Shown here one piece after another: positions 14,940 through 22,247 of a stretch of DNA of 26,658 nucleotides. Each line of letters begins with the position of its first letter. The first letter of the stretch is position 1. Source of the DNA: Nanobdellota archaeon (GTDB lineage: Archaea; Nanobdellota; Nanobdellia; Woesearchaeales; GW2011-AR9); assembly GCA_030695685.1 (NCBI GenBank), contig JAUYPT010000137.1, forward strand, positions 1 to 26,658, in the 5' to 3' direction. Made by a program: the position numbers and the translations under genes. The notes beneath the pieces were generated by a model. It saw nothing but the letters and a program-made list of their open reading frames with translations. It did no database searches and was not told the DNA's origin.

Positions 14940-16241
14940 ATGAAGGCGTTAATTTTAGCAGCGGGCATTCCACGGCGAATGGGATTAGGAAGCATTCCCC
15001 AGTGTCTGCTTGAAGTTCAGGGTAAGAAAATTATTGATTACCAGCTGGAAGCATTGCAGGCTTGCGGCATCACTGATATTATTGTTGTTGTCGGCTATGA
15101 ACAAGAACAGATCAAAAAATATCTTGGTTCGCGGGTATTCTATATTGAAAATCCTGAGTATGCTGCTACCAATAGCGCCTATTCTCTCTGGTTAGCGCGG
15201 GAACATGGCCAGGATGGTTTTATCTATCTTAATTCTGATCTTGTCATCGAGAAGGAAATCCTTCAGAAAGTACTTTCTTCTCCTTATCCCAGTGCTTTTG
15301 GTTTTGATCGCAAATATGATTTTACCTCTGATATGCATAAGATTATTTTGTTAGGAGATAGGGTTATTCATCACGGCCATAATATCAGCAACGATATCGC
15401 TCATGGAGAAGCAGTTGGACCAGTCAAAGTTTCTGCTGTATTTGCAAAAGCAGTTTTTCAGAAAATAGAACAAGAGTTGGCGCAGGGAAACACGAAACAG
15501 TCAGTCTACGGCCTTTTTAATGATGTCGCGAAATATTGTCCTATGTATGGAGTAAATATTACTGGTTTAAAATGGTCTGAGGTTGATACGCCGGAAGACC
15601 TTCAACTGGCAACGACTATTTTTGGTTCAAGAGTTCCTTTCATTGTCCTGATGTATGGAAACCCAGCTACCGGAAAAACAGTTACCTCTAAAGCCATTCA
15701 GGAATATTGCTCTCAGTTTACGCGGACGGCGTTGATTTCTACTGCGAGCCTGCGGGAAGAAATAGGATTGGTTGATTTATATTCAGCACAGGAACGGGAA
15801 GAAATTTATCAATTAATGGTCGAAAGGATGGCTACTGCCATGCGCTGGAAGCGTGTTAATATCGTGCTTGATGGAAACTTCTTGAAATTCCCGATACGGA
15901 AGAAAATTTATGAACGAGCAGTCGAAAATTCATACCAGATTTTTGTCGTTCATTGTCTTGTATCCACTGAAGATATCATCCCTTCACGATTGGCGAAAAG
16001 GAACTCTCATTCTCAAAAAATAGAGGAAGCTGCCGCAAGCATGGATTTATATCAGATGACAAAAAATAGTGCTGATCCTCTGGATATCGATCGGCAGACT
16101 GACATTCCTTTAAGTATCGTTGAAGTTGATACTGCTGTCAATACAGTGGAAAAAGTGTATCTCTCAGATACTGCAGTTTCTGACACTTTGACATTATTAC
16201 AAAATGGAATAAAATACGCCTTTACGAAGGCAGAAAAATAA
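14940..16241 (+). CDS. LicC-like nucleotidyltransferase fused to a P-loop kinase
   Basis: 433 residues from ATG 14940. Residues 1-225 are a nucleotidyltransferase of the CTP:phosphocholine cytidylyltransferase (LicC) type: MKALILAAG start, QCLLEVQGKKIIDYQL, ITDIIVVVGYEQEQI, ENPEYAATNSAYSLWLARE and NSDLV. Residues from ~235 are a P-loop kinase with GNPATGKT (240-247), a distal DGNFLK and an Arg-containing lid region (SRLAKRNSH). One chain may phosphorylate an alcohol and then activate it with CTP (inference). The G-x-G-T-R-L signature loop is altered to GIPRRMG. The start is set by AGAGG 4 nt upstream, the promoter position and the family start MKALILAAG; ATG 14925 would add five residues. It is a paralogue of the gene at 18249. 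Confidence 0.85.
   Translation: MKALILAAGIPRRMGLGSIPQCLLEVQGKKIIDYQLEALQACGITDIIVVVGYEQEQIKKYLGSRVFYIENPEYAATNSAYSLWLAREHGQDGFIYLNSDLVIEKEILQKVLSSPYPSAFGFDRKYDFTSDMHKIILLGDRVIHHGHNISNDIAHGEAVGPVKVSAVFAKAVFQKIEQELAQGNTKQSVYGLFNDVAKYCPMYGVNITGLKWSEVDTPEDLQLATTIFGSRVPFIVLMYGNPATGKTVTSKAIQEYCSQFTRTALISTASLREEIGLVDLYSAQEREEIYQLMVERMATAMRWKRVNIVLDGNFLKFPIRKKIYERAVENSYQIFVVHCLVSTEDIIPSRLAKRNSHSQKIEEAAASMDLYQMTKNSADPLDIDRQTDIPLSIVEVDTAVNTVEKVYLSDTAVSDTLTLLQNGIKYAFTKAEK
15147..15176 (+). repeat. 30-bp exact direct repeat, copy 1
   Basis: Identical base for base to 18483-18512 and in the same reading frame. It encodes ENPEYAATNS in the cytidylyltransferase domain. Flanking coding sequence is clearly diverged between the two genes. 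Confidence 0.9.
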
Positions 16242-16255
16242 TGAAATTATTATCC

Positions 16256-17314
16256 TCAAAATAACTTTTTCTGTTTTCTTATTTCTTTTTCTTTTAAAGG
16301 CTTGTTGTTTTTAAGACTAATTCCCAATGTATCTACAATTTGAAATATCTCTGGCAGATTAGGTTTTTTCTGAGCTAGATAGTTAGCAATTTTTTTGGTT
16401 ACTTGTCTCGTATTTTCATCGATAAATTCCACTTTGTAAGTTCCACATACTCTACCATATAAAATAGCGGGAAAGTGCCCTAGGGCGTTTTGCATTATTT
16501 TTGGAAATTGGTTTGAGAAATGGCAATTTTGTTGATATTCTTTGAAAAATAAGGATATAGTTTTATAATATTTTTTTCTTAAGGGGTAATTGATAATAGC
16601 AGCAAAAAGATAATGACTCATAAGACATCCTAAGTCGTAGGCTGGGTCACCGATATGCGCCACTTCATAATCAAGTATGTAGAATTTATCTCCCTTAACG
16701 AGAATGTTTTTTGGTTGAGCATCACCATGAATTAAGCAGAATTCATTTTTATAAGCTTTATTAATGGTTTCTCTTATGTTTTTTTTTGCAATTTTATTAG
16801 TGGTGGCACGATAATATTCTTCATGATAGCATCCGATCTTTGACTTTTTAAATAATTCTTTGGAGTAGAATTGTTGTTTTAGAGACTTGTCGTTATAGGT
16901 CGTATTATGAATGGAAGAAAATAATTTGGCCATATTTTGAATTAAGTTTAGATTTACGTTTCCTTCTAATAATTCGTAGGTTAACAACTTAAAATCTGAA
17001 GGAACTGTTTCCATCGCTAGTAGAGATCTTTCTTCATCAAAGAACCTCATTTTTGGGATGGAGGGCGAGTTAGTTCTAGCATTTAGTATTTGCATTGCTC
17101 TTTTTTCCATCAAAATCCGTTCGGGAGGGAGGATGAATGGGATTTCTACTTTAGCTTTAGTTAAGGCTTGCTTTATGACAAAAGAATTAGATTTATTCTG
17201 AACAAGAGAGATGTGATTCAGATTACCTCCGGAGAGAGGAGTAATCTTAAAATTGGCTTTATGAGTGATATGTCCCTTCTGCTGTAAATATTGGTATAAT
17301 TCTGATTTGTTCAT
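16256..17314 (-). CDS. APH-fold small-molecule kinase (choline kinase / MTR kinase-like)
   Basis: 352 residues of the aminoglycoside phosphotransferase/choline kinase superfamily. The N-lobe has LSGGNLNHISLV (Gly-rich loop), Lys48 in SFVIKQAL and Glu70; the C-lobe has the Brenner motif LIHGDAQPKNIL with Asp198 and Asn203, and YILDYEVAHIGDPAYDLG with the Mg-binding Asp215. GGNLN plus VIKQAL recalls 5-methylthioribose kinase, while the context of two LicC-like cytidylyltransferases favours a sugar or amino-alcohol kinase of the LicA kind (inference). It lies 28 bp downstream of the IMPase-like gene on the same strand and is richer in A and T and in Lys/Asn codons than its neighbours, possibly a separate acquisition. 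No clear Shine-Dalgarno. Confidence 0.82.
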   Translation of the reverse strand: MNKSELYQYLQQKGHITHKANFKITPLSGGNLNHISLVQNKSNSFVIKQALTKAKVEIPFILPPERILMEKRAMQILNARTNSPSIPKMRFFDEERSLLAMETVPSDFKLLTYELLEGNVNLNLIQNMAKLFSSIHNTTYNDKSLKQQFYSKELFKKSKIGCYHEEYYRATTNKIAKKNIRETINKAYKNEFCLIHGDAQPKNILVKGDKFYILDYEVAHIGDPAYDLGCLMSHYLFAAIINYPLRKKYYKTISLFFKEYQQNCHFSNQFPKIMQNALGHFPAILYGRVCGTYKVEFIDENTRQVTKKIANYLAQKKPNLPEIFQIVDTLGISLKNNKPLKEKEIRKQKKLF

Positions 17315-17342
17315 AGGAAGTCTAAAGCTGGTTTATGTTTAG

Positions 17343-18122
17343 TTATTCTTTAAACAAATCGAGTAATTCTGCGTGTCTACACCCATTAGAAGCGAGTAGA
17401 TTAGTGGTATTTCGACCCCAAGAACTTCCATCGAATCCAGTAACGATCCCTCCAGCTTCTTCAACCATCAACGATCCGGCAGCGAAATCCCAGTATCCTT
17501 TTGGATAAACTTTAACTGCAGCGTCATAGGATCCTCGTGCTAGAAGACATAGTTCTAAAAGAGCGGAGCCTTGGAATCGGAATTGAGCTTTTTGGGCTGT
17601 TATTCTGCCAAGACACTGTGCGCCAAGCCTGGAAGAATCAGGATGACTGTGATCCCCCGTCAAATAGGCAAATAGAAATTTTTGTATATTGTCTTGCTGT
17701 GATACTGATATTCTTTGATCATTAACATAGGCACCATTGCCTTTTTCGGTGAAGAAGAATTCTCTGCTAATAGGACTATACACTGCAGCAATTACTATAT
17801 TTTGATCTTTCTCTATGGCAATGCCGGTGCAAAATGAGGGCAATCCAGATTTAAAATTTCTGGTTCCATCGAGTGGATCTATAATCCACTGGTACCCGGA
17901 AGTTCCAGAAGATTTTTCATGTTCTTCCCCTTCTATAGCATCTTTTGAGAAGTATTGATCTATGGATTGTCGTATTTCGGTTTCAGCATTCCTATCGACG
18001 CTTAATGTAAAATCGCCTCGTGATTCACCTTTGTAGATTGGATCTCCAGGGTTAGAAACATATCCAGCAATTTTTTGTCCAATACTAGTAGCAAGTTGAC
18101 GTGCTAATTCTCCTCGATCCAT
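17343..18122 (-). CDS. Inositol-monophosphatase family protein
   Basis: 259 residues from ATG 18122, the standard IMPase/SuhB length. Metal and catalytic motifs are complete: IEGEEHEK (Glu67), WIIDPLDGTRNF (Asp82, Asp85, Gly86, Thr87) and YWDFAAGSLMVEEAGG with the third Asp. SLPSFCTGIAIEKD-like sequence after the DPLDGT motif is also usual. It removes phosphate from inositol-1-phosphate or a similar sugar phosphate such as fructose-1,6-bisphosphate or PAP. The ORF can be extended to 18188, but a TATA box lies inside that extension, 27 nt before 18122, so the shorter start is used. Context suggests it makes the free alcohol used by the next gene, a kinase (inference). Confidence 0.88.
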   Translation of the reverse strand: MDRGELARQLATSIGQKIAGYVSNPGDPIYKGESRGDFTLSVDRNAETEIRQSIDQYFSKDAIEGEEHEKSSGTSGYQWIIDPLDGTRNFKSGLPSFCTGIAIEKDQNIVIAAVYSPISREFFFTEKGNGAYVNDQRISVSQQDNIQKFLFAYLTGDHSHPDSSRLGAQCLGRITAQKAQFRFQGSALLELCLLARGSYDAAVKVYPKGYWDFAAGSLMVEEAGGIVTGFDGSSWGRNTTNLLASNGCRHAELLDLFKE

Positions 18123-18143
18123 GATCTTTTTGGAGCAAAAATA

Positions 18144-18155
18144 GTTTATATAGTG
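18144..18155 (-). promoter_or_regulatory. TATA box for the IMPase-kinase genes
   Basis: The minus strand reads CACTATATAAAC, centred about 27 nt before ATG 18122, giving a leaderless transcript. Confidence 0.6.
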
Positions 18156-18192
18156 AATGGAACTGAGTATCATAGTAGAGGGTATCACAATC

Positions 18193-18202
18193 TTTTTAAA
18201 TG
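18193..18202 (+). promoter_or_regulatory. TATA box for the LicC-2H-HAD-2H operon
   Basis: TTTTTAAATG is about 52 nt upstream of ATG 18249, predicting an mRNA with a leader of roughly 25 nt, unlike the leaderless neighbours. Confidence 0.5.
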
Positions 18203-18248
18203 GTTATGTGAACAGAGAAGTAAGACCTTAACAGTAGTAGGACATTAG

Positions 18249-18977
18249 ATGAAAGCGTTGATTTTAGCAGCAGGAATTGGCAGCAGATTAGGTGACATCA
18301 CCAAAGATTTGCCTAAATGCCTTGTTCCTGTCTGCGGCAAGCCCATTTTGGAATACCAGTTAGATGCCTTACTGGAAAATGGTATTATTGATATTATTAT
18401 AGTTGTGGGATATCAAAAGGAAAAAATCTTCCAGTTTATTGCCTCAAAGCCGAAATATACAGAAATTCACTTTACCTTCGCCGAAAATCCTGAGTATGCT
18501 GCTACCAATAGCAGTTATTCTTATTGGCAGGCGCGGGAGTTGATAGAGAAAGAATCGTATCTTCATCTTAACAGCGACATTGTTTTTTTTCCGGATTTAA
18601 TTCAAAAATTAAAAAATAATCTTCACGACAATGTCATTTTAGTTGACACCAGCGTGAAACTGGATGAGAGCATGGAACAGGTTGTGCTTGAGGGTAAAAG
18701 AGTTATTTTTATGGACAAAGCAAATCTGCCGAACGCACATGGACGGGGAAGTGGCATGGCTAAAATATCCCCAGAAGCGAGAACACATATGCTGAATCGT
18801 TTGCAGGAATTTATTGCCAAGGGAGATAAAAATCAGCATTGCCATGGATTAATCCGCTATGCGTTAACGAAAGTGCCGTTTTATGCAGCGGATGCTCATG
18901 ATTTAGTGTTCCATGAGATTAATAATCAGCAAGAGTTGAATGAGGCGGAAGAGGCGATACGGAGGCATCGACAATGA
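18249..18977 (+). CDS. LicC-like cytidylyltransferase / nucleotidyltransferase
   Basis: 242 residues, a single nucleotidyltransferase domain. It has the full signature MKALILAAGIGSRLGDITKD (GxGxRL), KCLVPVCGKPILEYQLDAL, ENPEYAATNSSYSYWQARE, HLNSDIVF and a C-terminal FHEINNQQELNEAE (the second metal-binding E-I-N segment). The xxNSSYSxxxARE block marks the phosphocholine cytidylyltransferase branch within the large NTP-transferase family. Expected reaction: phospho-alcohol or sugar-phosphate plus CTP giving a CDP derivative. It heads an operon whose next genes overlap or nearly touch it (ATGA at 18974-18977). It shares an exact 30-bp block with the fused paralogue at 14940. Which phosphate substrate is used cannot be read off. 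Confidence 0.88.
   Translation: MKALILAAGIGSRLGDITKDLPKCLVPVCGKPILEYQLDALLENGIIDIIIVVGYQKEKIFQFIASKPKYTEIHFTFAENPEYAATNSSYSYWQARELIEKESYLHLNSDIVFFPDLIQKLKNNLHDNVILVDTSVKLDESMEQVVLEGKRVIFMDKANLPNAHGRGSGMAKISPEARTHMLNRLQEFIAKGDKNQHCHGLIRYALTKVPFYAADAHDLVFHEINNQQELNEAEEAIRRHRQ
18483..18512 (+). repeat. 30-bp exact direct repeat, copy 2
   Basis: Second copy of the sequence at 15147-15176, in the same frame of the paralogous cytidylyltransferase. Confidence 0.9.
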
Positions 18978-19669
18978 TTGAGCTTGAAAAATTTTTAGCA
19001 GGACAACAACAAGTGTATGATAAATTTAGAGCAGCGCATGATACTATTCGAAAGGAAGGCGCTATACCTCCCAAGACAGTCGAAAATCGGGATGGTTATC
19101 TCGTGATTTTAGAGCATCCAGCTGAGATTGTCGAGCGTTGCGCTGATGTATCGAGAAAAATTGCTGCAGTAGTGCCGGCGATGGTCTATGAAGGCATTGC
19201 AGTTCACACTACCATTGGTGTGGTAGGAATGCACTACCGTTCCCCAGAACAGCAGCGTTCCCATCCTGAGGAAGTGGCCTTACTGAAAGAAGCTTTACAT
19301 TCTGTATCCAAAGATTTTCCCGCCGTGACTATTCCTTATGAAGGCTGGCTGTACAATAAAGATACTACCATCGCGCAAGGTATTGCCGGGGAAACATTTG
19401 TTCGCCTGGCAGGTTTGGTGCATCAGTCTCTTCAAAAATACAATGCCCACGAAAAAATCGGCACCGTGCAGCAGCCGTGGGGAGGACACATTACTGTCTC
19501 CCGTTTTATGGAAAAAACCCCTCCGGAAAAATTAGATGCTTTTTTTGATCTGGTGAGAGCAGAACCACTCTTGCCGTCAAGTACACCGAGAGCAGTTAGT
19601 GTAGGGTATGTTTCAGTTAAGAACGGAAATGTCGTTCTTGAAATTAAGGAAAGATTTCCATTGCCATGA
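18974..19669 (+). CDS. 2H phosphoesterase superfamily protein
   Basis: 231 residues. Two H-x-T motifs spaced about 94 residues apart, VHTTIGV (His78, Thr80) and GGHITVSRF (His172, Thr174), define the 2H (LigT-like) fold, which cuts cyclic phosphodiesters or 2',5' bonds. The first four bases overlap the cytidylyltransferase stop, and GGAGG lies 8 nt upstream of the ATG, so the start is firm. It is one of two 2H proteins in this four-gene operon. A role on cyclic phosphates arising from CDP-alcohol or nucleotide-sugar chemistry is possible (inference); no substrate is known. Confidence 0.75.
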   Translation: MIELEKFLAGQQQVYDKFRAAHDTIRKEGAIPPKTVENRDGYLVILEHPAEIVERCADVSRKIAAVVPAMVYEGIAVHTTIGVVGMHYRSPEQQRSHPEEVALLKEALHSVSKDFPAVTIPYEGWLYNKDTTIAQGIAGETFVRLAGLVHQSLQKYNAHEKIGTVQQPWGGHITVSRFMEKTPPEKLDAFFDLVRAEPLLPSSTPRAVSVGYVSVKNGNVVLEIKERFPLP

Positions 19670-20325
19670 TCAAAGCTTTTATTTTCGACGTTGGCGGTAC
19701 GTTAGTGAAAACGGATGAAGCAATTCTGGAAGCGTTAACCAGAGCGTTGCGCGAACATGGAATTGAATTTAAAGATAAAGAAAAAGTTGTCAATGTGTTT
19801 GGGCAGGGGCAGATGAAAAATGTGCAAACTGCAGTTGAGGTCTCTTATGCTGGGCCTGATCGCGAAGAAAAGATTAAACAATGTTATGCTTCTTTCAAAA
19901 CAGTATTTCCTCTTCAGGTGATTTCGTATTTTCAGGTTATCCCTTATGTTCTGAAAGGGTTGGATGCTCTGAAAAGAAAAGGAATGAAATTAGCAGTCTT
20001 AACCGGATTCAATCAGGATGAAACTGAATTTTTCCTGGATAAAATGAGGTTACGGCAGTATTTTGATTTAATATTATCTGCCGAGGATATGGTGAAACAT
20101 CGCCCTGATCCCCAAGGGCTATTGCTGGCAGTAGAAAAGTTAGGATTGAAGAAAGAAGAGTGTATGTACGTGGGAGATACTTGGGTGGATATTCTGTTTG
20201 CACGAAATGCAGTGGTTCGCGTTGCGTGTGTGAAGACGGGAGCGCAGGATCATAGTTTGCTTGAAAAAGAAAAGCCGGATTATTTGGTGGATGATTTTAG
20301 AGAAATGATTAAGAGGGGGGAGTAA
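19666..20325 (+). CDS. HAD-superfamily hydrolase
   Basis: 219 residues. Motif I is FIFDVGGTLVKTD with nucleophile Asp8; the second Asp of DxD is Gly10, as in several HAD subgroups. Motif II is LAVLTGF, motif III is KHRPDPQGLL, and motif IV is MYVGDTWVDILFA. A helical cap separates motifs I and II (type C1). TGF and HRPDP recall phosphonatase-like and phosphoglycolate phosphatase-like members. It overlaps the preceding 2H gene by 4 bp. Likely a phosphatase for a small phosphate ester made in this operon (inference). Loss of the general acid Asp leaves the activity open. Confidence 0.85.
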   Translation: MIKAFIFDVGGTLVKTDEAILEALTRALREHGIEFKDKEKVVNVFGQGQMKNVQTAVEVSYAGPDREEKIKQCYASFKTVFPLQVISYFQVIPYVLKGLDALKRKGMKLAVLTGFNQDETEFFLDKMRLRQYFDLILSAEDMVKHRPDPQGLLLAVEKLGLKKEECMYVGDTWVDILFARNAVVRVACVKTGAQDHSLLEKEKPDYLVDDFREMIKRGE

Positions 20326-20328
20326 ATC

Positions 20329-20868
20329 ATGTCTGAACAATACTCCCTTTGGCTGCTTCCACCTCCTGAACAGTATAAGCGCTTGCAGAGAGTTATCAGT
20401 AAATTAAGCCAGCAGTATTCTACTCCTCTCTTAGAGCCACATGTCACTCTCTATGGCAGAATTATTGATGAAGAAGCACAGATAATCGATACAATCAGGG
20501 AGTTAGCAGGACGCCTATCTCCCCCACTCATCAATTTCAACGGTTTTAGTTTGTGGGATGAATTTTTTCGCTCTATTTTCATGGAAGCAGAACGAACTGC
20601 TGAATTAGAACAGGCATATCAAGCAGCGCATACTCTTTTTGAGCCCTTTCTTCATCCGCGCTATCGAGGCCGGGAATTTATTCCTCATCTGAGCCTGATG
20701 TATGGAAATATTCCGACCGAAGAGAAAGGAAAAATTATTGCTTCTCTAGATCGAGATCTTTTGACTTCTTTTTTGGTCGATAATGTTTCACTGTATCGTT
20801 TGAGGCAGGAGCCAGCAGAATGGGTGAAAGTAAGGGATTTTGCTTTCAGAAATATTCTTTCTTCCTAA
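20329..20868 (+). CDS. 2H phosphoesterase, cyclic phosphodiesterase-like
   Basis: 179 residues, close in size to plant and bacterial cyclic phosphodiesterases. The paired motifs are EPHVTLYG (His38, Thr40) and FIPHLSLMYG (His120, Ser122), both in the H-x-T/S form needed for catalysis. The start has GGGGGGAG 6 nt upstream. It is the last gene of the operon and its end overlaps the convergent MBL gene by 23 bp. Family members open cyclic phosphates such as ADP-ribose 1'',2''-cyclic phosphate. The two 2H proteins here are not close copies, so two distinct substrates or steps are likely (inference). Confidence 0.8.
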   Translation: MSEQYSLWLLPPPEQYKRLQRVISKLSQQYSTPLLEPHVTLYGRIIDEEAQIIDTIRELAGRLSPPLINFNGFSLWDEFFRSIFMEAERTAELEQAYQAAHTLFEPFLHPRYRGREFIPHLSLMYGNIPTEEKGKIIASLDRDLLTSFLVDNVSLYRLRQEPAEWVKVRDFAFRNILSS

Positions 20869-21598
20869 ATACCTTTTCATCATGTCCCGGGAGAATACGA
20901 TGGGTTGCTCCTGCTAACGCAATTATTTTTTCAATAACTTTCTGCGTTTCTGCACTGTCTTTATGTCTTCCCGGAAGAACATAATCTTGTTGCATGGATG
21001 GCAATAAATTGTCATAGCATAAAACAGCGTCTCCAGCAATGACATACGTTTGTGAGCAATGCACAACCACAATTTGATGTCCAGGGGAATGGCCAGGGGT
21101 CAATATCACTGAAACACCAGGAGCAATTTCTGCATCGCCATCTAATTCTTTGATAGGATACTGTTCAAAGGCAGGGGTCAAGCCCAGTGCAGGGTGATCA
21201 TAGGAACGGAAATACGTTCCGCTAGGGTTTCTGGCAAATTCTATCTCTTTTTTTTGAATGTAGAAGATTGCGTTGGGTAATAAATGTCCATTCTGGCAGT
21301 GATCCCAATGAAGATGGGTAAGGATTACTTTGGTAATCTCTTCCGGTTTTATACCATTTATCTTCAACGCTTGATCTATTCTTTCTCCAGGTAATTGATA
21401 GGAGCCATGGTAGTGAAAGGAATGGGAAGTATGGGTGTCAGGCATACCAGTATCTACTAAAATTTTCTCTGTCGGAGTCTTAATTAGCCAAGAAACAGAA
21501 GGAACGTAAATCATTTTTCCATTGTCAACTCCTTGGGTTATGGTTTTCCCTTTATCGCAGTAAATTGTTCCAACGCGGAGTGGGTTTATGGTGATCAT
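20846..21598 (-). CDS. MBL-fold metallohydrolase (AHL-lactonase-like)
   Basis: 250 residues. The dinuclear metal site is complete: THLHWDH (His95, His97, Asp99, His100), TPGHSPGH (His170), AGDAV (Asp190) and LPGHD (His near 238). The N-terminal VSWLIKTPTEKILVDTGMP and the overall spacing resemble N-acyl-homoserine lactonases (AiiA/AttM), which are also found for other lactones and esters. Its promoter is the palindromic TATA box at 21620-21629, shared with the divergent HAD gene. The 3' end overlaps the convergent 2H gene by 23 bp. Substrate unknown. Confidence 0.87.
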   Translation of the reverse strand: MITINPLRVGTIYCDKGKTITQGVDNGKMIYVPSVSWLIKTPTEKILVDTGMPDTHTSHSFHYHGSYQLPGERIDQALKINGIKPEEITKVILTHLHWDHCQNGHLLPNAIFYIQKKEIEFARNPSGTYFRSYDHPALGLTPAFEQYPIKELDGDAEIAPGVSVILTPGHSPGHQIVVVHCSQTYVIAGDAVLCYDNLLPSMQQDYVLPGRHKDSAETQKVIEKIIALAGATHRILPGHDEKVFRKKEYF

Positions 21599-21619
21599 TT
21601 CATATTTTTATTGCAGAAT

Positions 21620-21629
21620 CTTTATAAAG
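21620..21629. promoter_or_regulatory. Palindromic TATA box serving two divergent genes
   Basis: CTTTATAAAG is a perfect 10-bp palindrome. Its centre is 26.5 nt from the A of ATG 21598 (minus strand) and 26.5 nt from the G of GTG 21651 (plus strand). Both distances match a leaderless archaeal promoter. Confidence 0.7.
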
Positions 21630-21650
21630 CTTATCTATTCCTGTTTTATA

Positions 21651-22247
21651 GTGATAAAAGCAATTATCTTTGACTGTCATGGTGTTCTTACTATTGAAGG
21701 GACTTTTGACTTTCTGATCCAGCAGTATAGTCTAAAGTATGGAAAAAGTATGGAAGGACTTTCTCAAACTGTTCGCCAGTACTGGGACTTGGCAAAAGTT
21801 GATAAGATCCACTCCACACAATTTTGGGAGCGGGTAGCAGACTTTCTGAACTATAATTCACAAGCACTTCGTCGAGAGTGGATTGAGCATTTTGGCTTTC
21901 GCCCAGCAATCTTACCTTTAATAAAAAAACTTAAATGGAAATATAAAACTGCTTTGCTTACAAATGACGTTCGAGACTGGCTGGAAGAGCTCTCAGCAGT
22001 ATATTCTTTACCTTCTTATTTTGATGTTATTCTCCCTTCTTATGAGGCGAAAGTGGCAAAGCCTGATTCTGCTATTTTCCGCCGGCTATTGCAAGATTTA
22101 CACTGCAATGCAGAGGAATGTATCTATATTGATGATTTAGAAAAAAATATTACTGCAGCTCGAGCTCTTGGTTTTAATGTCATCCATTTTAGTTCAATGG
22201 AGGATTTGAATGAGAAATTGCAAGAACAAGATATAATGATTACTTAG
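21651..22247 (+). CDS. HAD-superfamily hydrolase
   Basis: 198 residues from GTG 21651: VIKAIIFDCHGVLT with nucleophile Asp8 (the usual second Asp is His10), a helical cap, LLTNDVRDW (motif II), VAKPDSAIF (motif III Lys) and CIYIDDLEKNITAARALGF (motif IV). It belongs to the sugar-phosphatase/epoxide-hydrolase-N-terminal type of HAD proteins, where DxG or DxH replaces DxD. A longer ORF starting at 21588 would overlap the divergent MBL gene and its promoter; the promoter distance and the family N-terminus support GTG 21651. It ends overlapping the convergent oxidoreductase gene by 8 bp. Likely acts on a sugar or alcohol phosphate (inference). Confidence 0.85.
   Translation: MIKAIIFDCHGVLTIEGTFDFLIQQYSLKYGKSMEGLSQTVRQYWDLAKVDKIHSTQFWERVADFLNYNSQALRREWIEHFGFRPAILPLIKKLKWKYKTALLTNDVRDWLEELSAVYSLPSYFDVILPSYEAKVAKPDSAIFRRLLQDLHCNAEECIYIDDLEKNITAARALGFNVIHFSSMEDLNEKLQEQDIMIT

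Noticed and set aside
18249..18977. Glucose-1-phosphate thymidylyltransferase (RmlA) for the stand-alone nucleotidyltransferase.
   Set aside because: The ENPEYAATNSSYSYW block and short length match the LicC cytidylyltransferase branch better than RmlA, which is about 290 residues.
21588..21650. A 5' extension of the HAD gene to GTG 21588.
   Set aside because: It overlaps the divergent MBL gene and its promoter, and the added residues are hydrophobic low-complexity sequence not found at the N-terminus of HAD proteins.
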